A stretch of 32,430 nucleotides of DNA from Caulobacter sp. (GTDB lineage: Bacteria; Pseudomonadota; Alphaproteobacteria; Caulobacterales; Caulobacteraceae): positions 1 through 32,430 of the forward strand of contig JAUSPV010000074.1 of assembly GCA_030652755.1 (NCBI GenBank). The letters run 5' to 3'. Position numbers and translations under genes: made by a program. Shown in pieces: positions 6,884 to 15,874 of this stretch. Positions within the stretch are counted from its first letter, which is position 1. Each line of letters starts with the position of its first letter. The notes under the pieces were generated by a model. The model was not told the DNA's origin. It did no database searches and saw only the letters and a program-made list of their open reading frames with translations.

Positions 6884-8335
6884 ATGCGCCGCTATCATAT
6901 CAGCGCGCCGTCGCTTCCCGTCCCGGCGCTGGGGATGCTGTCGGCCCTGCTGGCGATCGCCGCCATCGTCTTCGGCGGCGCGACCCGCGAAGGTGAGCTG
7001 CTGAACGCCGGCGTCAGGATCCTGGCGCTTGTTGTCCTGCTGCTGGCCGTATTCCAGCTCAGCCGTTTCGACGCGCGGACGGAGTGGCGGCGTCCGCTCA
7101 TCCTGGCCGCGGCCATCGCTCTGCTGCCGCTGCTCCAGCTGGTTCCGCTCCCGCCGCTGATCTGGAGTCATCTCCCGGGGCGAGGCGAGATCGCCGCGCT
7201 CTACGACGCCGCCGGAATGCCTGTTCCCTGGCACGGCCTGGGCCTGGATCCGGAAGGCGGCCTGAACGCGGCCTTCGCCCTGCTGCCGGGCCTGGCGATG
7301 TTCATGGTCGGGCTGTCCCTCAACACACGGTCCCGCCTGCAGGTCGCGATCGTCGCGGCGATCTTCGCCTTCGCCGGAACGCTCCTGGGCATCGCCCAGG
7401 TCGCCGACGGCCGGGAATCGCTGCTGCGTCTTTATGAAACGACCAACGCCTCCGCCGCGGTCGGCTTCTTCTCCAACCGCAACCACCAGGCCTCGCTGCA
7501 ACTGGTGGCGATGCCGCTCGTCGCCGTCATCTGCCTGGCCTGGACCCGGCGCGCACCCTGGCGGCGCGCGGCGGCGATGGTCATGGGCGCGGGGCTGATG
7601 ATGACCCTGGCGGTCGCCACGGCGCTCTCGGAGTCACGCGCCGGAATGGTTCTCTATCTGCCGGTGGTCGCGGCCTGCGTGCTGATGGCGGTTCGGGATC
7701 GGCTGCCGCGATGGTCGGCGCGAGCGGTGCTCCTTGCGCTGGCCTCAGCAGTCCTGGTCGTCGGCCTGGTGGCCGGCGGCGCGTTATGGTCGCGCCCTGA
7801 TATCATCGACGCCCTGGCCTCTGATGCGCGCCTCCGGGCCCTGCCTGTCATTGCGACCGAAGCGTTCCGCAACCTGCCGTTCGGGACGGGCCTGGGGACC
7901 TTTGACGAAGTCTTTCGTAGTCGCGAGGCCGTCGAGTCGCTGAGCAACGCCTATCTCAATCATGCGCACAACGACTACCTCGAGGTCGCCCTCGAAACCG
8001 GCCTTCCCGGTCTGGCGCTGGTCGTCCTGTTCCTGGCCTGGTTCGCCCGGCGGGGCGGCGACGCATGGGCCCGGCGCGGCGTCGATGGCGACCTGGCCTG
8101 CGCCGGGGCGATCATCGTCGCGACCCTGGCCCTGCATTCGCTCGTCGACTACCCGCTGAGGACCGGAGCCCTGTCGGCGCTGTTCGGATTCGCCTGCGCC
8201 CTGATGCTGCCATACGCCGGCCAGGTCCCGGACCGGTCGTCCGCAGCCTTGCCCGAGGCGCCGGGCCAGCCTCGAGGTGAACGCCTGCCGCGCGGGACGC
8301 GAACCCGGGCGTGGATCCCCGGCCGCGATCGCTAG
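6884..8335 (+). CDS. O-antigen ligase / Wzy-type polymerase family membrane protein
   Basis: Multi-pass inner-membrane protein (483 residues) of the Wzy/WaaL superfamily, which joins lipid-linked repeat units or transfers the finished chain at the periplasmic face. Many hydrophobic segments are visible. The family signature sits in the large loop, in the segment NHAHNDYLEVALETGLPG, and a second typical motif, GFFSNRNHQA, lies upstream. The ATG at 6884 is preferred over 6836 because GGCGGAGGG lies just before it and the longer form would overlap the preceding gene by 46 bases. In this operon, beside co-polymerase and export lipoprotein, polymerase is more likely than ligase, though sequence alone cannot separate them. 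The stop codon lies one base from the stop of the convergent deacetylase gene. Confidence 0.87.
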   Translation: MRRYHISAPSLPVPALGMLSALLAIAAIVFGGATREGELLNAGVRILALVVLLLAVFQLSRFDARTEWRRPLILAAAIALLPLLQLVPLPPLIWSHLPGRGEIAALYDAAGMPVPWHGLGLDPEGGLNAAFALLPGLAMFMVGLSLNTRSRLQVAIVAAIFAFAGTLLGIAQVADGRESLLRLYETTNASAAVGFFSNRNHQASLQLVAMPLVAVICLAWTRRAPWRRAAAMVMGAGLMMTLAVATALSESRAGMVLYLPVVAACVLMAVRDRLPRWSARAVLLALASAVLVVGLVAGGALWSRPDIIDALASDARLRALPVIATEAFRNLPFGTGLGTFDEVFRSREAVESLSNAYLNHAHNDYLEVALETGLPGLALVVLFLAWFARRGGDAWARRGVDGDLACAGAIIVATLALHSLVDYPLRTGALSALFGFACALMLPYAGQVPDRSSAALPEAPGQPRGERLPRGTRTRAWIPGRDR

Positions 8336-8336
8336 G

Positions 8337-9323
8337 CTAGGTCCCGGCCGCCGCGCTCAGCCGCCGCTCGGCCAGGTCGCCCATGCTGGCGCTGGCCATG
8401 CCGTGCTCGCGCTTCAGCATCTGGAAGTGCGCCAGAAGCCGGTCGAGCATCGCCAGGTTCTGCTCGGTGTTCCGCCCGAAATTATGGGGGTGCCACCACA
8501 GGTGATACATCAGTCCCTTGCGGGCGGCCTCCGTCATTTCCCCCATCACCCGCCGCAGATGCAGGGCTGAGAAGGCCGGCGCCTTGCGGACGTAAGGTCG
8601 CAGGAACCGGCTGGCGGGAATGTTGAACGGACCCTCCGCCACTTCACGCAGCTGATAGCCGTGGGCTCCGTCGAGCGGGACGACGGCGTCGAGCAGGCGG
8701 GTCGCCCGCACCATCGCCGAGTTCTCCGCCCCGCTGCGCGAGCGGTAGGCGTAGGTGCCCGGATTGCCGCGATAGCAGTCGATGCCCTGCCGGTGCGCCG
8801 CCGCGATGTGCTCGGGCGTCATCTGGTTGCGCGGGAAGACGATGCTGCGCAGCGACAACCCCTCGCCCGAGGCGATGGCCCTGGCCGCCTCGAGATCGGC
8901 CTCGAAGGCGGCGATGGTCTGGCCGGGCTCCAGGCAATAGAAGTGCGAGAAGGTGTGGGTCGCCACCTCCTGGCCGGGCGTGGCGGCGACCTGGGCGACC
9001 AGGTCGCGCCCGTAGTGCAGCGGATCGACGCCCTCGTCGGACCCGATCAGATCCTCCAGCGCGCCGTAGGGCGACAGGTTGGCGTCCGCGTAGGCCGGCC
9101 TCAGCGCCGGCGCATGGTTGAGCAGGTCCCGCCGGTCGCGGGCGAAGACCATGCCCACCGTCGCCCAGGTCGCGCGGATGTCGTTGGCGGCGAACCGCTG
9201 GAGCATGCCGGGGATGGCCTGCCGCTCGCCGAGCACGGCGTCGCCGTAGCTCGTGACCGTGCGCTTGTCGCGCACGCCCCACATCAGCTCGAGATCGAGG
9301 GAAACGACGAAGGCGCCTGTCAT
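8337..9323 (-). CDS. NodB-type polysaccharide deacetylase without signal peptide
   Basis: Carbohydrate esterase 4-like protein (328 residues) expected to remove N-acetyl groups from an amino sugar. Motifs seen are SLDLELMWG (D10 and E12, taking the place of TFDDG), the metal-binding HTFSH (H123 and H127), FPRNQ (163-167) and a late YHLWWHPHNFG stretch that may supply the catalytic His. The N-terminus enters the first beta-strand directly and lacks a signal peptide or membrane anchor, so the enzyme is predicted to be cytoplasmic and would act on a lipid-linked or nucleotide-linked intermediate. The start overlaps the stop of the ATP-grasp gene by 4 bases, so the two are translationally coupled. 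Caulobacter HfsH, a holdfast deacetylase, is a family-level parallel; orthology is not claimed. Confidence 0.88.
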   Translation of the reverse strand: MTGAFVVSLDLELMWGVRDKRTVTSYGDAVLGERQAIPGMLQRFAANDIRATWATVGMVFARDRRDLLNHAPALRPAYADANLSPYGALEDLIGSDEGVDPLHYGRDLVAQVAATPGQEVATHTFSHFYCLEPGQTIAAFEADLEAARAIASGEGLSLRSIVFPRNQMTPEHIAAAHRQGIDCYRGNPGTYAYRSRSGAENSAMVRATRLLDAVVPLDGAHGYQLREVAEGPFNIPASRFLRPYVRKAPAFSALHLRRVMGEMTEAARKGLMYHLWWHPHNFGRNTEQNLAMLDRLLAHFQMLKREHGMASASMGDLAERRLSAAAGT

Positions 9324-10513
9324 GCGTTGGATTTTGTCTTCGGCCGGAGCCTGCGGAGGAACTTGCCGCCGTAGTTTAGCAGTTCATCGAGCGTTGGTCG
9401 AAGGTCGGAGAGATCGAGCACCGGATAGACCCTGCCCGTCACCGGTCCGGCCGAGGTCAGGTCCGGCGCCGGCAGGATGAAGTCGCGGCTGCGAAGGTAG
9501 AAGAGCGCCGCCCAGGCGTCCTTGAGGATGTAGCGCCAGCGGACCCCGTTAAGCTGCGGCGTCTCGGGCGGCGGCGGCTCGCCGGCCAGGTCGCGATAGG
9601 CCGCCAGCGTCACCTTCCGGCCGGAGGCGGTGCTGACCGCGAACCACAGCGAGGGACGGGCGTTGACCTCGATCGCCTTGAGCCGGCCGTCGCGAGGGTC
9701 GCGCTTGAACTCGGCCGCCGCGATGCCGCGAAAGCCGATGCCGGTCAGCAGGCGTTCGCTCAGCGCGCGGGTCTCCTCCTCGGGCGCGCTGGCCACCAGG
9801 GAGGCGGAGCCGAAACCCGGCGGAAACTGGCGCAGCTTCCTGGCCGTGAAGGCCTGACGAGGTTGACCCTCACGGTCCAGGTAGGCGCACCAGAGGGTGA
9901 TGTTCGACTCGGGGCCCGGCACGATCTCCTGCACGACCCAGATCATCGGCGTTGGGGGCAGGGCGGCGATGATGGCGTCGAACGCCTCGAGGGTCCGCGC
10001 GATCAGCACCTTGCGGCCGGCCATGTAGTCCTTCACCGCGTGAATCTCGCTGGGCTTCACGAGGCAGGGGAAGACGATCCTGTCGCGCAGGCCGGTCAGC
10101 TCGCCCACCGGCGCTTCCAGATAGGCGGGGGCGTCGAGGCCGAACTCGCGACAGGCCGCGTAGAAGGGCGCCTTGCCGAACACGCGGTCGCAGACGCCGT
10201 CGACATAGCTGTCCTGGAACAGGAAGCGGCCGCGCAGGGTCTCCGCGTGCCGGATCACGAAGTCGATGTCCTGGTCGGAGGTCGGGATCAGCACCGGCGC
10301 CGGCTGGTCGGCCGGGAACAGGTCGAGCAGGCGTTGCAACCGGCGGGTCTCGTCGGGCTCGACCAGACGCCCCGGGCCATGGGTCAGATAGCGCGACCGT
10401 GACGCGGTCTGGGGCTCGGCCGCCACGCCCAGCACCGGGACGCCCGCCTGGCCCAGTTCGCGGATCGCGTAGAGGCCGGTCGGCGACAGGCCCAGGACGA
10501 CGGCCGGCCTCAT
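9320..10513 (-). CDS. ATP-grasp superfamily enzyme (COG3919-like carboxylate-amine ligase)
   Basis: Cytoplasmic protein (397 residues) with the ATP-grasp layout: an N-terminal nucleotide-binding-like beta-alpha-beta unit (VVLGLSPTGL, 5-14), a central lysine in PCLVKPSE (K153), an adenine-contacting VVQE (193-196), and metal ligands in AAEFKRD (E268) and AIEVNARPS (E282, N284). Enzymes of this superfamily activate a carboxylate as an acyl phosphate and join it to an amine or thiol. The start at 10513 leaves a 4-base overlap with the upstream glycosyltransferase; a longer open frame to 10660 adds a low-complexity shadow N-terminus. Lying next to a deacetylase that would create a free amine, it may attach an amino acid or other acid to the polymer. 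Neither the acid nor the acceptor can be read from the sequence. Confidence 0.83.
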   Translation of the reverse strand: MRPAVVLGLSPTGLYAIRELGQAGVPVLGVAAEPQTASRSRYLTHGPGRLVEPDETRRLQRLLDLFPADQPAPVLIPTSDQDIDFVIRHAETLRGRFLFQDSYVDGVCDRVFGKAPFYAACREFGLDAPAYLEAPVGELTGLRDRIVFPCLVKPSEIHAVKDYMAGRKVLIARTLEAFDAIIAALPPTPMIWVVQEIVPGPESNITLWCAYLDREGQPRQAFTARKLRQFPPGFGSASLVASAPEEETRALSERLLTGIGFRGIAAAEFKRDPRDGRLKAIEVNARPSLWFAVSTASGRKVTLAAYRDLAGEPPPPETPQLNGVRWRYILKDAWAALFYLRSRDFILPAPDLTSAGPVTGRVYPVLDLSDLRPTLDELLNYGGKFLRRLRPKTKSNA

Positions 10514-11604
10514 GACGCCGCCACCTCGCGCAGGATGCGCACCATCTCGGCCGCCTGGCCCCGCACCGGGAAGCGCGTCATCACGTCGGCTCGCGCCGCT
10601 TCGCCCAGGCGCTGACGCAGGCCCGCGTCCTCGATCAGGGCGCAGAGGGCGTCGACCCATTCGTCATGCGTCAGCACCAGCATCCCGGTCTCGCCATGCC
10701 GGATGAGGTCGATGTTGTAGCCGATGCGGGAGCAGACCGCCGGCAGGCCGGCGGCCATATAGGTGCGCGCCTTGCCGCCCGACTTGCCCTGCGACCAGTC
10801 CTCCAGCGGCAGGGGCATGATGCCGATGTCAAAGCTGGCCAGCGCTTCCAGCTCGCCCTCAAGCGACCACTCGACCGTCTCGATCGGCAGGCCGGGCAGA
10901 TCGAAGGCGCCGCCGCCCATGATCTTCAGCCGCACGGCCGGATAGCGCCGATGGACCTCGCGCAGCGCCGCCTCGATGGTCAGGATGTACTTCACCGTCG
11001 TCTTTGACCCGAGCCAGCCGATCACCACCTCCGGCCGGTCGACCTGCGGCGGGCGCATGCGGATGCGGTCGGTGTCCTCGGCCACCTCGAAGACCTCCGC
11101 CCGCGTCGCGCCGTGCTCGATAGCGACGTCGCGCAGGTAGCTGTTGCCGGCCATCACGCAGTCACTCAGCGCGAAGACCTCCAGCGTCTTGCCCGGCGCC
11201 CGCAGCCAGGTCGCGATGGGGTTGAAGCGGCTGGGCTTGCCGATGAACAGCGCATCGTCGAGGTCGAAGACCAGCCTGGCGCCCCGCCGTTTCAGCCAGC
11301 GCTCGACGACCGGCTGGCCGAACGGGAACAGCTCGCGCTGCATGTAGACGACGTCGTACTTCCGGGCCCCCGCCAGCACGCCCAGCCGCCGGACCGTGGC
11401 CGCCAGGGTGTGCAGGATCTTGGCCATCGTCCGCCCCGGCGAGAAGCTCAGCCGGTACATGGCCGACGACATGAAGCTCGAGACCGTCCAGTCGACGCCC
11501 AACGCCTTCAGGTGCGGCAGGTACTGAAATACCCGGTAGCGGCTGCTGGCGCCCTCCAGCGGGTACCGGGTCAGGAACAGCACGCGCAGCCGGTTATCAC
11601 TCAT
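10510..11604 (-). CDS. Glycosyltransferase, GT4-like (GT-B fold)
   Basis: Cytoplasmic glycosyltransferase of 364 residues that would add one sugar to the lipid-linked repeat unit. The N-terminal half starts RVLFLTRYPLEGASSRYR, typical of proteins in this group that read 'SSRYR...PYL'. The C-terminal Rossmann half has IGWLGSKTTVKYI (about 190-202), a DIGIMPLPLEDWSQGKSGGK stretch and YMAAGLPAVCS, matching the donor-binding end of GT4 enzymes. I start at the ATG at 11604, which overlaps the stop of the upstream glycosyltransferase by 4 bases, rather than at 11691. The donor sugar is unknown. It belongs to the operon 12830-8337. Confidence 0.86.
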   Translation of the reverse strand: MSDNRLRVLFLTRYPLEGASSRYRVFQYLPHLKALGVDWTVSSFMSSAMYRLSFSPGRTMAKILHTLAATVRRLGVLAGARKYDVVYMQRELFPFGQPVVERWLKRRGARLVFDLDDALFIGKPSRFNPIATWLRAPGKTLEVFALSDCVMAGNSYLRDVAIEHGATRAEVFEVAEDTDRIRMRPPQVDRPEVVIGWLGSKTTVKYILTIEAALREVHRRYPAVRLKIMGGGAFDLPGLPIETVEWSLEGELEALASFDIGIMPLPLEDWSQGKSGGKARTYMAAGLPAVCSRIGYNIDLIRHGETGMLVLTHDEWVDALCALIEDAGLRQRLGEAARADVMTRFPVRGQAAEMVRILREVAAS

Positions 11605-12830
11605 GCCGACTGCTCCAGCGAGCGGTAGATGGCGTCGTAGCGCCGCACGCCGGCCTCCAGGCTGAACTCGTCGCGGGCTAGCTGCAGGCACCGGGCCGCG
11701 ACCTCCGGGTCCTTCACCAGGGCGAGCAGCTCGGTCAGGGCCTGGGCGTAGGCGGCGTCGTCGAACGCCGAGATCGAGGCGCCGGCCCGCCCCTGGGCCA
11801 GATAGACGTCGACGTCGCCGACGCCCCGGTTGGTCAGCACCGGCCGGCCGCAGGCCAGCAGCTCGCCCAGTTTCGTCGGACAGGAGGCGCGCTTGGAGAA
11901 CACCGGCTTGATGAAGAAGATCGCCGCGTTCATCCGCGCGATCTGGGCGGCCACCTCATCATAGCGGGCGGCGCGCATCTCGACGCGCGACAGGTCCACG
12001 CCCGCCGCCTCCAGAGTCTTGCGGATGTAGTCATGCTCGGAGCGGTTGATGACCAGCAGCCGGGCGTCGGGCCGCATGTCGAACAGGATGCGGATGCAGG
12101 CCGCCGTCTCCGGGAACATGTACCAGACGCCCGCCGACCCGACGTAGCCCAGGGTGAAGCTATCCGCTGTCGAGGCCGCGGGCGCGGGGCGGAAGACCTC
12201 CATGTTGGTGCAGGTCGGGATCACCTCGTAGCGAACCGGACGGTCCTTCAGGTAGTCGAACTGCTTCATCTCCTCAACACCCATCCGGGTAAGGGAAACG
12301 ACGACGTCGGCGCCCAGCAGCAGCTGCTTTTCCAGCGCTTTGGTCACCCGATACTGCGGGGAGCCGGCCGGCCAGATGCCGCCGTCGACCCGCTCGTCCG
12401 GCCAGAAACCGCGCATGTCGAAGATGAACTTCCGACCGGCCAGCGTCTTGTGCAGCAGGCCTATGACTCCGGGGACGTAGCTGCGGGTATGGACAATGCC
12501 GATCCGCCTCGCCGCGGCGATCCACAGCGACACCATCGTGCCGACCGCGATGTCATACAGGCTGGCCGGAATGGACGGCGACTTGTGGTAGCGCAGCCGG
12601 GTCCAGCGCAGGCCGGCCTCGTCGCACTGCCGCTGCAGGACCGCGACCTGCGCCTTGTCGCGCAGGTCCTCGGGGCGTTCGTAGGTGATCAGGCTGATGT
12701 CGTGGTCCGTCGCCAGGGCGAGGAGGTACTGCAGCACCTGCGACTGGCCGAGCGGCTGAAGCAGCCCGGTGTACGAAATATAGAGCACCCGGCTCCGCAC
12801 GCTTCGGCCTCGATCCGCTACGGACGCCAT
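11601..12830 (-). CDS. Glycosyltransferase, GT4 family (GT-B fold)
   Basis: Cytoplasmic glycosyltransferase of 409 residues. The N-terminal domain begins RVLYISYTGLLQPLGQSQV, a form seen in GT4 enzymes of polysaccharide loci, and includes IVHTRSYVPG and FIFDMRGFWPDE. The C-terminal domain has LGYVGSAGVWYM, and a segment around SCPTKLGELLACGRPVLTN that fits the EX7E-type donor-binding region. The ATG at 12830 is used because residues upstream of it in the longer frame (to 12923) overlap the neighbouring gene and look non-coding; its ribosome-binding site is weak (AAGG four bases upstream). It is the first gene of the four-gene overlapping set that ends at 8337. The linkage and sugar are not predictable here. 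Confidence 0.86.
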   Translation of the reverse strand: MASVADRGRSVRSRVLYISYTGLLQPLGQSQVLQYLLALATDHDISLITYERPEDLRDKAQVAVLQRQCDEAGLRWTRLRYHKSPSIPASLYDIAVGTMVSLWIAAARRIGIVHTRSYVPGVIGLLHKTLAGRKFIFDMRGFWPDERVDGGIWPAGSPQYRVTKALEKQLLLGADVVVSLTRMGVEEMKQFDYLKDRPVRYEVIPTCTNMEVFRPAPAASTADSFTLGYVGSAGVWYMFPETAACIRILFDMRPDARLLVINRSEHDYIRKTLEAAGVDLSRVEMRAARYDEVAAQIARMNAAIFFIKPVFSKRASCPTKLGELLACGRPVLTNRGVGDVDVYLAQGRAGASISAFDDAAYAQALTELLALVKDPEVAARCLQLARDEFSLEAGVRRYDAIYRSLEQSA

Positions 12831-12894
12831 GCGCCTTGATCCCGGGATTGATAGGGCCCGGGCGCCGGCGGCGCAACGGCCGAGGCGGGTTCCA

Positions 12895-14010
12895 TCAGAC
12901 CCCGAGCAGGCGGCGATACGCACTGACCGCGCGGGCGGTCGAAAAGGCTTCCGACCGCAGCTTCAGCGCGGCGGGATCTGGCGGGGCCGCCAGGGTTTCC
13001 AGGATGGCCGTCGCCAGCGCGTCGGCGTCGCCGACGGGGGTCAGCCGGCCGAACCGGCCTCCATCGAGGATCTCGCCCGGGCCGGTCGGGCAGTCGGTGC
13101 TGATCACGGGTGTTCCGCAGGCCATGGCCTCGACCAGCACATTGCCGAACCCCTCGTTCAGCGAGCTGAGCACGAAGGCGTCCGCATGGGCGACATAGCC
13201 ATGGGGGTCGGGACGGAACCCGGGCATCTGGACCACGCCGGTCAGCCTCAGCTCGGCGATGAGCGCCTCCAGCTTCGGCCGCTCCGAACCCTCGCCCAGG
13301 ACCAGCAGCCGGGCGTCATGCGCCTGGCGAACCTGGACGAGCGCCCGCAACAGCGTCGCGTGGTCCTTGACCGCCTTCAGGGTGCCGACGGTGACGAGCC
13401 GGGGCCCGCCGCCGGACCAGGTCGCCAGGATGTCGGCGTCCGGCGCGGCCGGCGCCGGCAATGGGGTGATGGGATTGTAGATGGTCGTGACGCGGTCCAG
13501 GGGCAGGCCGGCGAGGGCGGCGACATCCGCGGCGACCCCGCGCGAGACGCCGACGATGCCGTCCGCGCGGCCATAGCTGGCGCGCATCGACAGGGTCATG
13601 GCCAGGCGGGGCAGGCCGGGCCGTCCCGGTCCGGACTCGCTGAGGACGCCGTGGTCGCTGGTCACCACCCGGCAGGGCACGCCCGAGAGGGCGCGCGCCG
13701 CGACCGCCAGCGAGGTGATCGGCCACATCGCCGCCAGAACCGACCGTGGCCTTGCGAGCTTGAGGTAGTCGACGAAGGGTCCGAAGGCGTCGCGCACGCG
13801 GCGGGCCCCCAGCGCGTGGATCGCCACCGCGGGCGATACGCTGTCCAGCAACTCGCCCTGGTTCTGGCGCAGGACGATATCGACCGCCAGGCCCTGGTCG
13901 GCGAAGGCGTTGGCCAGGGTGACGCAGACCCGCTCGGCCCCGCCCGGCCGCAGATCGGGAAGCAGGATGGAGATGTCGGGTGACCGGCCGGGTGAAGAGG
14001 TGGCGATCAA
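12895..14010 (-). CDS. Glycosyltransferase, GT4 family
   Basis: Cytoplasmic GT-B glycosyltransferase of 371 residues. The N-terminus contains ISILLPDLRPGGAERV, where the GGAE motif is a hallmark of GT4 enzymes. The C-terminal half has LVTVGTLKAVKDH and SSLNEGFGNVLVEAMACGTPVIS with the EX7E pair; the following TDCPTGPGEIL is also family-typical. I choose the TTG at 14010 because GGGAGG lies six to seven bases upstream and the protein then starts close to the first strand. The ATG at 14127 would add about 39 non-conserved residues and leave only 20 bases to the divergent gene. A 64-base gap separates it from the next glycosyltransferase gene, so it probably heads the same transcript. Confidence 0.85.
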   Translation of the reverse strand: MIATSSPGRSPDISILLPDLRPGGAERVCVTLANAFADQGLAVDIVLRQNQGELLDSVSPAVAIHALGARRVRDAFGPFVDYLKLARPRSVLAAMWPITSLAVAARALSGVPCRVVTSDHGVLSESGPGRPGLPRLAMTLSMRASYGRADGIVGVSRGVAADVAALAGLPLDRVTTIYNPITPLPAPAAPDADILATWSGGGPRLVTVGTLKAVKDHATLLRALVQVRQAHDARLLVLGEGSERPKLEALIAELRLTGVVQMPGFRPDPHGYVAHADAFVLSSLNEGFGNVLVEAMACGTPVISTDCPTGPGEILDGGRFGRLTPVGDADALATAILETLAAPPDPAALKLRSEAFSTARAVSAYRRLLGV

Positions 14011-14147
14011 GCGCCCGCCTCCCGCCGACAGGCGCCCGCAACGGCGTTCACGATGCCCACGCCCAACGCCAATTCCTTGAGACGCATCGCATATAAAGGT
14101 ATCCGTGAGCGGGGCGGTCGTGGCCACAGGGAAGATCGAGTTATAGC
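14011..14147. promoter_or_regulatory. Short divergent intergenic region with AT-rich core
   Basis: This 137-base region separates a minus-strand GT4 gene from a plus-strand membrane-protein gene. Around 14075-14105 it holds TTGAGA followed 17 bases later by TATCCG, with a TATAAA inside the spacer, so a plus-strand promoter is plausible but weak. GGGAAGA lies about ten bases before the ATG at 14148. Its presence supports transcription of both neighbours from here. Confidence 0.3.
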
Positions 14148-15401
14148 ATGCAGGCTACGCTGAATCCGGCCTACACGCTGAGTGTCTCCTCGGACCGCAA
14201 TTTTCTGTGGCGGGTCGTGTCCCTGGCGTGGCTGCTGCGGTTGGCGATTGTCATTGTCTATGCACTGACCGACGCCATCTACAAGCTGCGCCTGTCGCCG
14301 GACTCCGAACGTTACCACCGTGAAGGCATCGAATCGATGAACGCGATGGCGTTTGGCGACTTTGCCTACAAGCCCTGGATCGACGACGGCTGGTTCCAGT
14401 TCACCCGGCTTGTCTATCATCTGATCACGCCCCAGGCCTTCGTGATGCAGCTGATCAACATCACGCTGGGCGTTGCGCTGGTGCCGCTTGTCTTCGGCAT
14501 CGTCCGAAACATCACCAATGATGTCTTCGCCCAGCGGTTCGCCGCCCTTCTCACCGCCTTCTTCCCGTCGATCGTCTACTGGTCGACGCTGATGTTGAAG
14601 GACCCGGCCTCGACCCTGGCGATCGCCCTGATCATCTACGGCGTGGTTGAGCTCCGGCGGCGTTGGGCGGCCTGGCCCCTGGCGGCGATCGTGGCAGGTC
14701 TCCTCGTGCTCATCGGCGTGCGCACCTACCTGTTCACGGTGCTGATCATCATAATCCCGGCCGCCTTCATGCTTTTCCGACCCAATGGCTCAGCGATGAA
14801 CTTGAGGACGTTGCTCATTCCGGCGGCGCTTGGCGCGCTTCCGCTGGTGTTCGGATACGGGTACTTCGCGTCCGGCGAGGTTCAGAATTCGATCTACTTC
14901 GATCTCGACTACATCAACCATGTGCGGGTCGCGATGGGTGACCACGGCACCGGAGCGCTTTTCGAACACGGAGAAGTCCATAGGTGGGGTTCGAGCATCT
15001 GGGGCGACCTTCGAGCGATCGCCCTCACGCTGTTTTCGGTCTTCATCCCAGTGAATCCGCTGGAGGCCAACAGCGCGCGCCAGCTGATCGCCATCCCCTT
15101 TGTGCTGATCATGGCCTACTTCGTGTATCCGCTGGCGCTTGGCGGGATGGAGATGTGGCGGGCGCGGCGACGCGCCTGGCCGGTCATCCTCATCGCCGGC
15201 GTGGTGCTGGGCGTCTACATCGGCGGCACCACCAACGCGGGCGCGCTGTTCCGCTGGACGACCCAGATCATGCCCTACTTCCTCATGGCGATTGCCCTGG
15301 TGGCGTTCAGGAAGCCAAGAAGCCTGCTGAGCCGCTTTGGACAGCGAGCGGTGCTGCTGTTCAGCTCCCCCCGTCGCGTGGACCAGTATAGCTACCTCTA
15401 G
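14148..15401 (+). CDS. Multi-pass membrane protein, GT-C glycosyltransferase-like or second Wzy-like
   Basis: Integral inner-membrane protein of 417 residues with about nine or more hydrophobic segments. The first loop holds LSPDSERYHREG (about residues 47-58), recalling the acidic, Tyr-containing first loop of lipid-phosphosugar-dependent GT-C enzymes. It is followed by FPSIVYWSTLMLKDP (about 141-155), a form I associate with uncharacterised membrane proteins of polysaccharide loci. Function could be a polyprenyl-phosphate-sugar-dependent transferase that decorates the polymer in the periplasm, or a second polymerase; the sequence does not settle it. It is transcribed alone, away from the GT4 genes. 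The start ATG at 14148 is followed by about 18 soluble residues before the first membrane segment. No nearby terminator is obvious downstream. Confidence 0.75.
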   Translation: MQATLNPAYTLSVSSDRNFLWRVVSLAWLLRLAIVIVYALTDAIYKLRLSPDSERYHREGIESMNAMAFGDFAYKPWIDDGWFQFTRLVYHLITPQAFVMQLINITLGVALVPLVFGIVRNITNDVFAQRFAALLTAFFPSIVYWSTLMLKDPASTLAIALIIYGVVELRRRWAAWPLAAIVAGLLVLIGVRTYLFTVLIIIIPAAFMLFRPNGSAMNLRTLLIPAALGALPLVFGYGYFASGEVQNSIYFDLDYINHVRVAMGDHGTGALFEHGEVHRWGSSIWGDLRAIALTLFSVFIPVNPLEANSARQLIAIPFVLIMAYFVYPLALGGMEMWRARRRAWPVILIAGVVLGVYIGGTTNAGALFRWTTQIMPYFLMAIALVAFRKPRSLLSRFGQRAVLLFSSPRRVDQYSYL

Positions 15402-15874
15402 GCGACGCCCCGAAGGTCACGGCTACAGGCCGGCTCCGCGAGCCACGTGAGGGGTCACCGCCGCTCAGGGCGCCGCGCGAAGTCTGAGGGCGATGGCGAG
15501 ACGTGGCTCCGCTACATCCGGAGCCCGGATTCAGGGCGGCGACCCTCGGCAGAGCGCCTTGGCTTCGCGCGCTCCGGATACCATGCGCTCGCGCTGCATG
15601 TGATCAGGGTGGAGCCGCGGCGCGTTCGACCTCGTGATCATCGCCCGGCCATGATGGACGCCGTATATCTGGCGCCATCCCCGTCGGGGCGTCGCTCAGG
15701 ATCACCTTGGCAAGAGGTCCGGTGGATCGTGGAGGCTGGCAGTCAGATCAAGCGATCAGGCCATCCCGCGGATCGGGTGGATCGGGCGTAGCGTCCAGCG
15801 GCGAACTTCGCATGGGCGACCGCGCGATGCGGAGGCGCCAACCGCCGTTTCGGGTGAGGGTAGCGCAAACGAAA
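15402..15874. other. Non-coding stretch between convergent genes
   Basis: About 470 bases between the membrane-protein gene (plus) and the terminator of the FecR-like gene (minus). Open frames here (for example 15447-15791) encode Arg/Pro-rich low-complexity products without family features, so I do not call them genes. A small GGCTC-CGC-GAGCC hairpin lies near 15432-15444 without a following T run. I see no other structure. Confidence 0.4.

Noticed and set aside
8333-8339. Possible shared terminator between the convergent polymerase and deacetylase genes
   Set aside because: The stop codons are one base apart and no stem-loop with a T run is visible on either strand nearby.
15447-15791. Plus-strand frame of 114 codons after the membrane-protein gene
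   Set aside because: The Arg/Pro/Ser-rich product has no recognisable domain and no convincing ribosome-binding site, and it overlaps other random frames.
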